From UBA4416 sp040389965 (GTDB lineage Bacteria; Bacteroidota; Bacteroidia; B-17B0; Aurantibacillaceae): a stretch of DNA of 64,000 bases. The notes beneath the pieces are model-generated. The model worked only from the letters and a program-made list of their open reading frames with translations. It made no database searches and was not told where the DNA came from. The stretch lies in the NCBI GenBank assembly GCA_040389965.1, contig JAZJZF010000001.1, positions 41,575-105,574 on the forward strand, read 5' to 3'. The translations under genes were made by a program, and so were the position numbers. Below, one piece after another: positions 17,759-27,971 of this stretch. The first letter of the stretch is position 1; each line of letters begins with the position of its first letter.

Positions 17759-20065
17759 ATGGCATTTGCACAAAACATTAAAAATAATCCAACATCAAAC
17801 CACGGTAACAAATTTGAACAGCTGGGTACTATTTTACCTACGCCTAATGAGTACAGAACTGCCTCTGGTGCACCCGGAAATAAATACTGGCAGCAACGTG
17901 CCGATTATAATATTGAAGCCACTCTGGATGAAAAAAACCTGATGTTAATTGGCAAGGAAACGGTTACCTATTATAACAATTCGCCCGATAAGTTAGAGTA
18001 CTTATGGCTACAGTTAGATGAAAACCAGCATACGCCTACAGCAGACAATAATTTTTTTGACAGCAATAAATTAAACCAGCCGGGCGACGAAGGCTCTGTA
18101 AAAGGTTTGGATGTGAACGAACGCCTAAAAGGATTGGGTGATCAGATTCTGTCTGTTACCGATGAGCTTGGGAAGTCTATTAAATACACCGTAAATCAAA
18201 CCATGATGCGGATCGATTTGCCAAAAACACTAGCTCCAAATGCCAAAGTAAAGTTTGTTATAAAATGGCAGTATAAAATTGGAAACCGTATGGCTATTGG
18301 TGGTCGTGGTGGTTATGAATTTTTTCCGGAGGATGGGAATTATTTATTTACGATGACGCAATGGTATCCGCGCATGTGTGTGTACAGCGATTTTCAGGGT
18401 TGGCAAAACAAACAGTTTACAGGGAGAGGAGAGTTTGCATTGGCATTCGGTAACTTTAATGTAAAAATGACTGTTCCCGCCGATCATGTGGTTTGCTCTA
18501 CAGGCGAGTGCCAAAACTATGCGCAGGTATTAACGCCTGAGCAAGCGGCACGCTGGACAAAAGCAAGTTCTAATTATAGCGATGTAACAGAAATTGTGAC
18601 GTTGGATGAATGTACCAAAGCAGAAAAAAATAAAGCTACTGCCACTAAAACATGGATTTTTAAAGCAGACAGTGTAAGGGATTTTGCCTGGGGCTCGTCG
18701 CGTAAATTTATGTGGGATGCCATGCCAATTAAAGTAGAAGGCAAAAAAATAATGTGCATGAGCTTTTATGGAAAAGAGGCTGCAGGCCTTTACAGAAAGT
18801 ATTCTACTAAAACAGTAGCTCATACGATTAAAACCTATTCAAAATTTACGATCCCTTATACTTATCCGGTAGCACAAAGTATTGAAGCATCCAATGGTAT
18901 GGAATACCCAATGATCTGTTTTAATTTTGGAAGAACCGAAAAAGACGGAACCTATTCAGAATCTACTAAATATGGGATGTTGGGAGTTATTATACATGAA
19001 GTAGGACATAACTTTTTTCCGATGATCATTAACAGCGATGAGCGCCAATGGAGCTGGCTGGATGAAGGCTTAAATACCTTTACACAATTTTTAACCGAGC
19101 AGGAATTTGATAATAATTATCCATCAAATCGTGGCCCGGCTTATAAAATGACAGATTATATGCGTTTGCCAAAAGACCAGTTGGAGCCTATTATGACCAA
19201 TAGCGAGAATATTAATAATTTTGGAGCCAATGCTTATGGTAAGCCCTGTACAGCTTTAAATATTTTACGTGAAACAGTCATGGGCAGAGAGTTGTTTGAT
19301 TTTGCCTTTAAACAATATGCTACACGTTGGGCTTTTAAACATCCAACACCGGCAGATTTTTTCAGAACCATGGAAGACGCCAGTGCTGTTGACCTGGATT
19401 GGTTTTGGAGAGCATGGTTTTATGATATAGAACCGGTTGATATTTCTATGGATTCAGTAAAAGCTTATACTTTTATTAATAATAAAGTAGTGCCGGTAAA
19501 AAATGATACCATTCGTATTTACCCTAAAAACAAAGAATTCCAGAGCATTTCGAAGATAAGAAATAAACAGGAAGGGCTTCAGTTTTTAGTAGATGCCGAT
19601 ACTACACTCCGTGATTTCTATTATCATTACAAGCCGGAAGCTAAAACGGAAATAGAAAAAAAAGCGGTCAATTATTATGAATCTTACGAGCCGCTAAGTG
19701 ATTCTTCTTTTGCTTCTCTAAAAGGAAAATATGCCTATGAGCTTTATTTTACAAATAAAGGCGGAGCGGTAAGTCCTTTGATCATTCAATGGAATTACAA
19801 GGATGGTTCTTCGGATATTGACCGTGTAAATGCTTATGTATGGCGGAAGAATGAAAAAAATGTAGTTAAAACTTATGCCAAGGATAAAGAAGTAGCTTCT
19901 ATTGTATTGGATCCTTTTAAAGAAACGGCTGATATTGACGAAAAAAATAATACCTGGAATATTAAAGAAACCCCTAACCGTTTTGATGTATTTAAAACAA
20001 AAACAGTAGGACGTGGACAAAGCGCAGGTGGTAACCCTATGCAAAAGGCAAAGGCAGGGAAATAG
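17759..20065 (+). CDS. M1 family zinc metallopeptidase (signal peptide frameshifted)
   Basis: A gluzincin aminopeptidase-type protein of 768 residues from the ATG at 17759. The zinc site is HEXXH-X18-E: H413-EVG-H417 and E436 in WLDEGLNTF. The substrate motif is SNGMEYP (about residue 379), corresponding to GAMEN. The N-terminal beta domain (about 35-290) and the C-terminal region after residue 560 are complete. The export signal lies just upstream in another frame (17715-17758), separated by a one-base deletion in a T run, so the intact gene probably starts at 17715, one base after hupE. Expected location is periplasm or cell surface, degrading peptides. A second M1 gene follows at 20074. 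The C-terminus ends in a basic low-complexity tail (GNPMQKAKAGK). Confidence 0.9.
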   Translation: MAFAQNIKNNPTSNHGNKFEQLGTILPTPNEYRTASGAPGNKYWQQRADYNIEATLDEKNLMLIGKETVTYYNNSPDKLEYLWLQLDENQHTPTADNNFFDSNKLNQPGDEGSVKGLDVNERLKGLGDQILSVTDELGKSIKYTVNQTMMRIDLPKTLAPNAKVKFVIKWQYKIGNRMAIGGRGGYEFFPEDGNYLFTMTQWYPRMCVYSDFQGWQNKQFTGRGEFALAFGNFNVKMTVPADHVVCSTGECQNYAQVLTPEQAARWTKASSNYSDVTEIVTLDECTKAEKNKATATKTWIFKADSVRDFAWGSSRKFMWDAMPIKVEGKKIMCMSFYGKEAAGLYRKYSTKTVAHTIKTYSKFTIPYTYPVAQSIEASNGMEYPMICFNFGRTEKDGTYSESTKYGMLGVIIHEVGHNFFPMIINSDERQWSWLDEGLNTFTQFLTEQEFDNNYPSNRGPAYKMTDYMRLPKDQLEPIMTNSENINNFGANAYGKPCTALNILRETVMGRELFDFAFKQYATRWAFKHPTPADFFRTMEDASAVDLDWFWRAWFYDIEPVDISMDSVKAYTFINNKVVPVKNDTIRIYPKNKEFQSISKIRNKQEGLQFLVDADTTLRDFYYHYKPEAKTEIEKKAVNYYESYEPLSDSSFASLKGKYAYELYFTNKGGAVSPLIIQWNYKDGSSDIDRVNAYVWRKNEKNVVKTYAKDKEVASIVLDPFKETADIDEKNNTWNIKETPNRFDVFKTKTVGRGQSAGGNPMQKAKAGK

Positions 20066-20073
20066 TTGAAATA

Positions 20074-21723
20074 ATGTTAGAAATGAAGTTTAAGCACTAT
20101 AGTATATTTCTGCTTTTAGTTATCATCAATAACTCATTCGCACAAACAAAGCCTCTTACCAAAGAAGATACTTTGCTGGGAAGTAATACGGCCTATCGTA
20201 GTTGGTGGGACGTTAAATACTATGATGTAAGTGTAACACCGGATTATAATACCAAATCTATTTCAGGAAATACTAGTATTACTTACAAAGTAATAGCAGA
20301 CAGTCTGCCTTTTATGATGCAGCTTGATCTGCAGGAACCATTAGTTGTGGACAGTATATTTTTTGATCAATTTAAGTTTTCAAATTTTCAAAAAGCGGGT
20401 AACCGTTATATGCTGCCTTTTGAGAAACAAGAAAAAAATAGCAACCATAAAATCCGTGTTTTTTATCATGGCAAACCCAAAGTAGCAAAAAATGCACCCT
20501 GGGATGGTGGTTGGGTATGGAAAAAAGATTCTCTTGGAAATCCCTGGATGAGCGTGGCCTGTCAGGGAGATGGAGCCAGCGTTTGGTTTCCTTGTAAAGA
20601 TATTCAGGCTGATGAGCCGGATAATGGCGCAAAGTTATCGATCACTGTACCGGATAGTTTAAATGCTATCGGTAACGGGAGGTTGCAATCTATCCTGAAA
20701 AATGCTAACGGTTCACATACTTACATTTGGCAGGTTACTAATCCCATTAACAGTTATGATATTATTCCATACATAGGAAAATATAGTTGCTTAAAAGATT
20801 CGATAACGGGCGAAAAAGGAATACTATACACCGATTACTGGGTATTGAGTTATCATAAACAGAAGGCCATACAACACTTAAAACCAAACGTTACTAAAAC
20901 CATTAAATGCTTTGAACATTGGTTTGGACCGTACCCCTTTTACGAAGATTCGTACAAACTTGTAGAAGCACCTTACCTTGGCATGGAACACCAAAGTAAT
21001 GTAGCCTATGGTAATTATTTTTTGAATGGCTATTTAGGAAGAGATCTTTCGAATACAGGCTGGGGCTTAAAGTGGGATTTTATTGTAGTGCACGAGTCGG
21101 GACATGAATGGTTTGGAAATAGCATTACTTCCAGAGATGTGGCTGATAACTGGATCCATGAAGGCTTTACCTCATATGCAGAAGTATTATTTACCGAATG
21201 TGAGTTTGGTAAAGAAGCAGGCAATGATTACTGTGTTGGCGTTAGAAAAACAATTGACAATGATATTCCTATAATAGGAAATTACGATGTAAAGAGAGAA
21301 GGAAGTGGTGGTGATATGTACAATAAAGGAAGTAATGTGGTGCATATGATCCGACAGATTATAAATAACGACGATAAATTCAGAGAGCTGTTAAGAGACA
21401 TTAACGCCACTTACTATCATAAACTGGTTTCTACGAAAGAGCTGGAAGGCTTTATCATTGCTAAAACAGGTATTGATTTTACATTTTTATTCGACCAGTA
21501 TTTACGAACTACTCAAATTCCGCGACTACAATATAAAATAACAAAGGGAAAATTGTCTTATCGCTATAGTAACTGCATACCAAACTTTACAATGCCGCTT
21601 AAAATACAGGCGGGTAAAGAATTCTGGATAAAACCTACAACTCAATGGCAGTCATTAGCCATTCCTTCAGCAGTAAAGACTATTTCTATTGACCGGAATT
21701 TTTATGTTGACCTGATAAACTAA
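20074..21723 (+). CDS. M1 family zinc metallopeptidase, second copy
   Basis: A 549-residue protein with a signal peptide, best from Met4 at 20083 (MKFKHYSIFLLLVIINNSFAQ). Zinc ligands H340-ESG-H344 and E363 (NWIHEGFTSYAE) form HEXXH-X18-E, and LGMEHQS (about residue 307) is the exopeptidase motif. An N-terminal beta-saddle domain precedes the catalytic domain. It is shorter than the first copy because it lacks the long C-terminal region, and sequence identity outside the active site is low, so the pair is not a recent duplication. It starts 8 bp after the first copy's stop and shares its operon. Confidence 0.93.
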   Translation: MLEMKFKHYSIFLLLVIINNSFAQTKPLTKEDTLLGSNTAYRSWWDVKYYDVSVTPDYNTKSISGNTSITYKVIADSLPFMMQLDLQEPLVVDSIFFDQFKFSNFQKAGNRYMLPFEKQEKNSNHKIRVFYHGKPKVAKNAPWDGGWVWKKDSLGNPWMSVACQGDGASVWFPCKDIQADEPDNGAKLSITVPDSLNAIGNGRLQSILKNANGSHTYIWQVTNPINSYDIIPYIGKYSCLKDSITGEKGILYTDYWVLSYHKQKAIQHLKPNVTKTIKCFEHWFGPYPFYEDSYKLVEAPYLGMEHQSNVAYGNYFLNGYLGRDLSNTGWGLKWDFIVVHESGHEWFGNSITSRDVADNWIHEGFTSYAEVLFTECEFGKEAGNDYCVGVRKTIDNDIPIIGNYDVKREGSGGDMYNKGSNVVHMIRQIINNDDKFRELLRDINATYYHKLVSTKELEGFIIAKTGIDFTFLFDQYLRTTQIPRLQYKITKGKLSYRYSNCIPNFTMPLKIQAGKEFWIKPTTQWQSLAIPSAVKTISIDRNFYVDLIN

Positions 21724-21731
21724 AAATGTCA

Positions 21732-21941
21732 TTAATTCATGACAGGCGAGTTCATGAGGGTCATGGCTATAACTCCTAATATAATGCACAAAGAGCCGCA
21801 AAATATGAAGATCCGCTTATGCTCTTGAGATGGCTTGTAGTTTTTTGACTGATAGGATTCTATCAGGTATGAAATGAAAGTAAGGATCAAATAAAATCCG
21901 GATATTGCAGAACACCATAAGATTGCTGATACCAGAAACAT
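21732..21941 (-). CDS. Small two-helix membrane protein, unknown function
   Basis: A 69-residue frame with two hydrophobic helices (about residues 1-25 and 46-63), separated by a charged loop (ESYQSKNYKPSQEHKR). I recognise no family. It lies 22 bp downstream of the FtsE-like ATPase gene on the same strand, so it may be cotranscribed. A real gene is plausible from the membrane pattern and tight spacing, but evidence is limited. Confidence 0.5.
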   Translation of the reverse strand: MFLVSAILWCSAISGFYLILTFISYLIESYQSKNYKPSQEHKRIFIFCGSLCIILGVIAMTLMNSPVMN

Positions 21942-21963
21942 GGTTATTAATCTAAGATGAGGT

Positions 21964-22674
21964 TTAAAGCTTCACACTATCCGCAATGTGATTGTTTTCA
22001 CACATTAAGGTACGCGAAGGGAATTTACTGTAAAGTAACAAATCATGTGTGGCAAACAAAATACAACGCCCTTGTTTACTAATGTCCAGTAACAATTTCA
22101 TGATTTCTTCAGAAGTATCCGGGTCTAAGTTTCCTGTAGGCTCATCGGCCAGTATAATTTCCGGATCATTAATTAAAGCACGTGCAATGCTAATCCTTTG
22201 TTGTTCACCTCCGGATAACTGAAAAGGCATCACCACCTCTTTACTTTCCAGGCCCACTTTGGACAATACATCTTTTACGCGGTTCTTTATTTTAGCCTCG
22301 TCTGTCCAGCCTGTAGCTTTCATGACAAAGCGAAGGTTTTCGTACACATTACGATCACTCAACAATTGGAAATCCTGAAATACAATACCCAGTTTACGAC
22401 GCAGAAAAGGAATTTCTTTGCGTTTTAGCTGGTGCAATTTAAAGCCTGATACCTCTCCTGTTCCTTTGGTTAAGGTGAGGTCGCCATAAATTGTTTTTAA
22501 AAGACTACTCTTGCCACTGCCTGTTTTACCCAGTAAATACACAAATTCCCCTTTATCTAAAGCAAGGTTCAAATTGATAATTACGGGAACATCGCCCTGA
22601 TAAATGGTTGCGTCTTTAAATTCTATAACAGAGTCCCTGGTCATAATTTTGTGCGCTATAAAAGTAACCATCAT
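21964..22674 (-). CDS. ftsE: FtsE-like ABC transporter ATP-binding protein
   Basis: A 236-residue ABC ATPase: Walker A GKTGSGKSS (about residues 49-57), Q-loop FQDFQLL, signature LSGGEQQR (about 153-160), Walker B IILADEPTGNLD and switch His in FATHD. The opening SVIEFKDATIYQGDVPVI and FxDFQLLxDR are typical of FtsE, which with FtsX controls peptidoglycan hydrolysis at division. No ftsX is adjacent; in Bacteroidota it often is elsewhere. The start is more likely Met11 at 22644 (MTRDSVIEF). A LolD-type exporter ATPase is the alternative. Confidence 0.8.
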   Translation of the reverse strand: MMVTFIAHKIMTRDSVIEFKDATIYQGDVPVIINLNLALDKGEFVYLLGKTGSGKSSLLKTIYGDLTLTKGTGEVSGFKLHQLKRKEIPFLRRKLGIVFQDFQLLSDRNVYENLRFVMKATGWTDEAKIKNRVKDVLSKVGLESKEVVMPFQLSGGEQQRISIARALINDPEIILADEPTGNLDPDTSEEIMKLLLDISKQGRCILFATHDLLLYSKFPSRTLMCENNHIADSVKL

Positions 22675-22920
22675 TTTGTTAAGGTAAGTTAAAGACTACG
22701 CCCATGTTTTAACATGAATGCGTTAATAACTACAAAATCAAGCGGTTATGCGAGTTTTAGAAACAACTATTTTTAAAAGCAGGTTAAAATTGCAGGAATA
22801 TTTTTTTCGGAAGATCAATTTCTAATTCTATAAAATGGAATTATGTTTTGTGCCGAATGGCTTACTCCTAAAAAATTAACGTAACAAATCAGTAAAATAG
22901 AATTATACGCTATAAACACC

Positions 22921-25900
22921 ATGATCATTACCAGGCATTTCATAACTATTGTATTACTAACGTTCTCCGGCCTGTTGTTTTCACAAAAAACGCAGATCAT
23001 CTTAGATAAAGAAGGTCTTTATAAAACGGGAATTGAATTGTTTGATAAAAAACAATATACGGCTGCTCAAAAAGCATTTACCGATTATATGGCAACCATA
23101 CCGGGTAATACCCTGTTAAAGGCAGATGCCGAATACTATGCTGCAGCATGCGGTATAGAGCTTTTTCATAAAGACGGAGAATGGCGTATGAAAGAATTTA
23201 TTGAACTCCATCCTGAAAGCAATAAAATAAAATGGGCCTATTTTTATCTCGGAAAATCAAATTTCAGAAAAAAGAAATATGAAGAAACAATAGAGTATTT
23301 GGAGAAAGTAGATATTTATGAATTAAATAAGGAAGACCTTGCTGAACTCTATTTTAAAAGAGGCTACAGTTATTTTTCGGTAAAAAACAATGAAAAAGCA
23401 AAACCTGACCTGTACGAAATTAAAGATGTAGACAATAAATATTCGCAACCGGCAAATTATTATTACTCACATATTGCTTATCAGGAAAAAAATTATGAAA
23501 CGTCTCTACAGGGTTTTACCAGGTTGCTCAATAGCGAAACCTTTGGTACTGTTGTGCCTTATTACATTACCCAGATTTATTTTATACAGCGTAAATACAA
23601 AGATGTGATCAAAAATGCGCCTGCTTTGCTGGATGATACTACCCACGTTCAAAAAGAAGGAGAGATCAATCGCATGATTGGCGAATCTTATTTTAATATT
23701 AAAGATTACGGAAATGCCTTAACGTATTTCAAAAAATCCTATACAACAGGTGGTAATTTCAACAACCAGGGCAATTATGCATTGGGTTACTGCTATTACC
23801 AGATCAAAGATTACAAAAATGCCATTATGCATTTTGAAAAAGCAACCGAAAATAAAGATAGCCTGGCGCAAAATGCCTGGTATCATTTGGCAGATTGCCA
23901 TATCCAAACAGGTAATAAAACCAAGGCTCGCAACGCTTTTTATGCCGCTTCCAATATGGAGTTTGATCCCGCCATACAGGAAGATGCCTTGTTTAGTTAT
24001 GCTAAATTATGTTACGAATTATCATTTGCTCCATACAACGATGCCGTTGTTGCGTTTCAAAAATACATTAAAGAGTATCCTAATTCCCCTCATAGGGCAG
24101 AGGCATACCAATACCTAGTGAATGTCTATTCAACTACTAAGAACTACACACAGGCTATTGCATCCATAGAAAAAGTGCAGCCTCTAGATCCTATTTTAAA
24201 AATAACCTATCAAAAATTAATTTACTTTAAAGGCGTTGAGTTTTTTAATAATATTGAGTTAGACAGTGCGACACGCTACTTTAAAAAATCAATAGCAGTT
24301 AATTTCGATAAAACCTATAATGCCCTGTCTTATTACTGGTTGGGCGAAATATCTTATATTAAAAAAGATTATGCTACAGCTGTGGAAACCTGGAAAAACT
24401 TCCAGTTAAATGAAGGAGCTTTCAGCTTAAAAGAATACGATCTTTCTAATTATAATATTGGTTATGCTTATTTCCAGCAAAAAACAAAAGGTGATTATGA
24501 AAATGCAAACCTGTCGTTCCGTAAATTTTTATTGACCAAAAATACCTACGATGCAAAAAAAGTAGCAGATGCTACCGTAAGAACCGCCGATACGTATTTT
24601 ATGAATCTGGTATATCCGCAGGCTGCAGACTATTACAATAAAGCCATTGCCTTAAACCAATTGGATGTGGATTACAGCATCTATCAAAAAGCCTTATGTA
24701 ACGGGCAATTAAATAAACATAACGAGAAGATCAATGATTTGAAGCAGTTAATGGCAAAATATCCTAAATCCAATTACTATACAGCTTCCGTATTCGAAAT
24801 TGCAGAAACCTATGATAAAGATCTGAAAGATGGCGATAATGCGATTCCTTATTATAAAATGATTCTCGAAAAGTATCCAAATTCGTCTTTTGCTAATTCT
24901 TCTTTATCCAGTATAGGCTTGATCTATTATAATAAAAAAGAGGATGAGAAAGCGTTTTCTTATTTTGATCAGATCGTAAAAAAAGATCCTAAAGGCACTG
25001 AAGCAGCTGAAGTGCTGCCTATGATTAAAAAGATTTTTGAAGCACAAGGTAAGATAGATGAAATGACCGTTTATTTTGATCAGGTGGGTAATCCTTTAAG
25101 TACCACGGAAGTGGAATCATCTTTATATGAAGCCGCTAAAGACGCTAACTTCAATCAGAAAAATTGTGACCTTGCCATGCCAAAATGGGAAAGTTATATT
25201 GCTAAATATCCTAATGGTAAAAATATTGCAGAAGCCCATTTTTATTACGCAGAATGTGCTTATAATAAAGATCTGTTTGATAAGGCTCTGCCATCTTACC
25301 TCTACATTGCCGAAAAGCCAAGAGGATTGAACTATGAAACCTCTTTATTAAAAGCTACCTATATTTTGTACAAAAATAAATCGTACGAAAAAGCATTACC
25401 ATTGTATCAAAAATTATCAGAAGATGCCGAAATACCTGCTAATAAACTATCGGGTAGGATAGGGGCTATGCGTAGCGCATTTATTCTAAAGAACTACGAA
25501 ACGGCATTAGAGTTTGCCATAAAAGTATTGGCTACCGAAAAAATCACACCACAGCAAACAAACGAAGCAAGGTATGATAAGGCAAAATCATTATACGAAC
25601 TTAACCGTTTAGATGATGCCATGATTGATTTTAAAACTATTTCTAAAACGGCTAAAAATGTAACGGGAGCCGAAGCTTTGTATTGCATCGCTAAAATACA
25701 ATACATCAAGCAGGATTATTCAGCATTGGAAAAAACAATTACAAACTTAATTGGCTACGATTATTCTAACGACGATTGGAATACGAAAGGCTTATTACTG
25801 CTGGCAGATTCTTATTTGGCAAAAGGAGAAGAGTCGGATGCAGAACTCATGCTGCAAACCGTTATAGACGGAAAACGGAAGCAGGAATATATTGATGAAG

Positions 25901-26073
25901 CTACTGCTAAACTTGAGAAAATAAAAGCAGCGAAAGCTCTGCGTAGCTCTACAACAGCACCATCAAACAGTATGAAGGTAGAGTTTAAAGAACAAAAGGG
26001 CGATAAGGATTTGTTTGACCAACTGTATGATGCAAAACAGGATTCTTTAAAACAACAGAATAAGAAACCATAA
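22921..26073 (+). CDS. Large secreted tetratricopeptide-repeat protein
   Basis: A 1050-residue protein with a signal peptide (MIITRHFITIVLLTFSGLLFSQ) followed by about twenty TPR-like units along its whole length. Examples are FDKKQYTAAQKAFTDYMATIP near the start, NYALGYCYYQIKDYKNAIMHFEKA (about 280) and AEALYCIAKIQYIKQDYSALEK (about 920). The C-terminal 50 residues are Lys/Gln/Asp-rich. It has no catalytic motif and would act as a periplasmic scaffold. An outer-membrane barrel gene follows after 45 bp, a pairing I remember from other Bacteroidota, which suggests that the two form an envelope complex whose function I do not know. Confidence 0.88.
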   Translation: MIITRHFITIVLLTFSGLLFSQKTQIILDKEGLYKTGIELFDKKQYTAAQKAFTDYMATIPGNTLLKADAEYYAAACGIELFHKDGEWRMKEFIELHPESNKIKWAYFYLGKSNFRKKKYEETIEYLEKVDIYELNKEDLAELYFKRGYSYFSVKNNEKAKPDLYEIKDVDNKYSQPANYYYSHIAYQEKNYETSLQGFTRLLNSETFGTVVPYYITQIYFIQRKYKDVIKNAPALLDDTTHVQKEGEINRMIGESYFNIKDYGNALTYFKKSYTTGGNFNNQGNYALGYCYYQIKDYKNAIMHFEKATENKDSLAQNAWYHLADCHIQTGNKTKARNAFYAASNMEFDPAIQEDALFSYAKLCYELSFAPYNDAVVAFQKYIKEYPNSPHRAEAYQYLVNVYSTTKNYTQAIASIEKVQPLDPILKITYQKLIYFKGVEFFNNIELDSATRYFKKSIAVNFDKTYNALSYYWLGEISYIKKDYATAVETWKNFQLNEGAFSLKEYDLSNYNIGYAYFQQKTKGDYENANLSFRKFLLTKNTYDAKKVADATVRTADTYFMNLVYPQAADYYNKAIALNQLDVDYSIYQKALCNGQLNKHNEKINDLKQLMAKYPKSNYYTASVFEIAETYDKDLKDGDNAIPYYKMILEKYPNSSFANSSLSSIGLIYYNKKEDEKAFSYFDQIVKKDPKGTEAAEVLPMIKKIFEAQGKIDEMTVYFDQVGNPLSTTEVESSLYEAAKDANFNQKNCDLAMPKWESYIAKYPNGKNIAEAHFYYAECAYNKDLFDKALPSYLYIAEKPRGLNYETSLLKATYILYKNKSYEKALPLYQKLSEDAEIPANKLSGRIGAMRSAFILKNYETALEFAIKVLATEKITPQQTNEARYDKAKSLYELNRLDDAMIDFKTISKTAKNVTGAEALYCIAKIQYIKQDYSALEKTITNLIGYDYSNDDWNTKGLLLLADSYLAKGEESDAELMLQTVIDGKRKQEYIDEATAKLEKIKAAKALRSSTTAPSNSMKVEFKEQKGDKDLFDQLYDAKQDSLKQQNKKP

Positions 26074-26118
26074 ATAATAAATAAAACGAATCCATACGAT
26101 CATTAAGAAGAGTATTAC

Positions 26119-27905
26119 ATGAGGTATATAAAATTAAATAAGGATACTGCTGCCGTTTTAGATTCCGATAAATATGGTAATTCGGCACTTTACCAAAAAC
26201 AACGCGACAAGCAAAAAAGCTTTGTTAGAATACTACAATGGCTGTTTGTTATTCTACTAATGCTGGGGTATGTTGTAACGGCATTTTCACAAACCGGTAT
26301 TAAAGATTATGAAATCATAAACAAAAGTGAGTTTGAGCCTACCATTAAAGATGCTGTGAAACTGGGAGATTTACCTGAAATAAAAGATACCGTAAAGAAA
26401 ATATCCAACATCAATTATGGCATACAGTCAACACCATTAGTAAGTAAGTACGAAGTTATTCCTATTGACGCAGCTAAAATGCAAAATGAGCCATTATCAA
26501 AATTGTACCGTTCATTAATTAAAGCAGGATTTGGAACTTATACGACTCCTTATGCCGAAGTATGGCTTAATAGTTTGCGTACGCGGGATATGGCATATGN
26601 NNNNNNNNNGTACATTATAAACATTTATCGTCATCATCGCATTTACGTGATGTAGGTTACAGTGGCTTTAATGATAATGAAGTGGAAGTTTTCGGTAAAA
26701 AATTCTATAAAAAACATACACTTTTAGGAGAGTTTAATTACAAAAGAAATGTCACTCATTTTTATGGTTATGATACTACAGAAAATAAGCTGACCAAAGA
26801 TTTCACAAAACAATGTTATCAGTTATTTGAACCTAAACTTACCGTTCAAAGCCATTATACCGATAGTTCTAAGGTAAATCATACCATTAAACTGGGCTAT
26901 TATAATTTAAGAGATCTTTATAACGTTGCCGAAAACAATGTGAAGCTGAATACCTTATTCAATACCTACGTCAATAAAGAACATTTGTTCACGAATTTTG
27001 ATGTTGATTTTTATAACCACAAATTGCCTAATGATACGTTTAATGATGTCATTATTAAATTGAATCCTTATTTCGAAGCAAAAGGTAAAAAATGGAAAGC
27101 AGATATAGGCCTTTCGGCAGTAATGGATGCGATGGGAACACAAAGTTCTACCAAGTTCTATTTTTACCCACAGTTAAATGCTCAGTACGATGTGTATGAA
27201 AGCATTATTATTCCTTATGCAGGTATTAATGGCGGACTACAAAAAAACTCTCTCAGAAGTTTGTCTAACGAAAATCCATTTATAAAGTCAAACATTAATT
27301 ACAGGAATACAAATACCAAGTTCAATATTTTTGGTGGTTTAAAAGGGAATTTAAGCTCTAATACCAGCTACGATGCCAAAGCCAGTTATAGTATTATTGA
27401 CAGCATGCACTTTTTTGTGGTAGATTATTCTGATAATACCACTCTGGATAATAAATATTCAGTGATCTATGATAATACCAGTTTATTTAATGTTTCGGGG
27501 CAATTGAAATACCAGTACAAAGAAAAAATGCACTTTATTGCCAAAGGAAATTATTATTTATACAACACAAAAAATCTGACTAAAGCTTACCATAAACCTG
27601 ATTTCGACCTGACGTTTTCTGCTATTTATAATTTAAAAAGTAAGTTCATTATTCGTGGCGATGTATTTGTAATAGGCAACCAGTATGCATTAACCCAGGT
27701 TAACAACAATGGAATCTATACTAAGGAGCCAAAACTTTTAAAAGGGATTGTAGATGTTAATCTTAGTGCAGAATACCGTTATACCAAAATGTTATCGTTC
27801 TTTGTGAAGTTCAATAACATTGCCAATACACGCTATTACCGTTGGGAAAAATACCCGGGCCAGCGTTTTAACTGCATGATAGGCTTAACTTTTGTGCCGT
27901 TTTAA
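26119..27905 (+). CDS. Outer-membrane beta-barrel protein, interrupted by an assembly gap
   Basis: Two open segments (26119-26599 and 26610-27905) belong to one gene. The left part ends ...NSLRTRDMAY and the right part reads VHYKHLSSSSHLRDVGYSGF, continuing naturally once one or two bases replace the ten N. The C-terminal 400 residues alternate in the manner of TonB-receptor-like barrels (YKRNVTHFYGY, KFNNIANTRYYRW, RFNCMIGLTFVPF with a terminal Phe). The first 160 residues carry no visible plug domain. The N-terminus is odd: about 38 hydrophilic residues precede the hydrophobic export segment (ILQWLFVILLMLGYVVTAFSQ). It is coupled to the TPR gene upstream. Confidence 0.82.
26600..26609. other. 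Scaffold gap of ten N inside the barrel gene
   Basis: Ten N between ...ATATG and GTACAT.... The reading frames on both sides differ, and protein continuity (MAY-?-VHYKHLSS) suggests that only about two bases are missing. Confidence 0.95.
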
Positions 27906-27912
27906 TTGCCAT

Positions 27913-27969
27913 GTTTCTGGTTTGAAGTTTTTTGTTGGATGAGTTAATCTGAAACAAAGAACCAGAAAC
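27913..27969. repeat. Palindromic intergenic repeat between convergent genes
   Basis: GTTTCTGGTT (27913-27922) and AACCAGAAAC (27960-27969) form a perfect 10-bp inverted pair with a 37-base loop between the barrel and terC stop codons. The same 10-mer starts the intergenic repeat at 43069. Confidence 0.7.
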
Positions 27970-27971
27970 CT

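Noticed and set aside
17703..17942. 79-residue frame beginning MIYNMTRSLKLSALIF
   Set aside because: Only its first codons are meaningful, as the displaced signal peptide of the M1 peptidase; the rest is out of frame with the peptidase and has no coding character.
20074..21723. The two M1 peptidases as a recent tandem duplication
   Set aside because: Outside the zinc and GxMEN motifs the sequences and lengths differ strongly, so the duplication, if any, is old.
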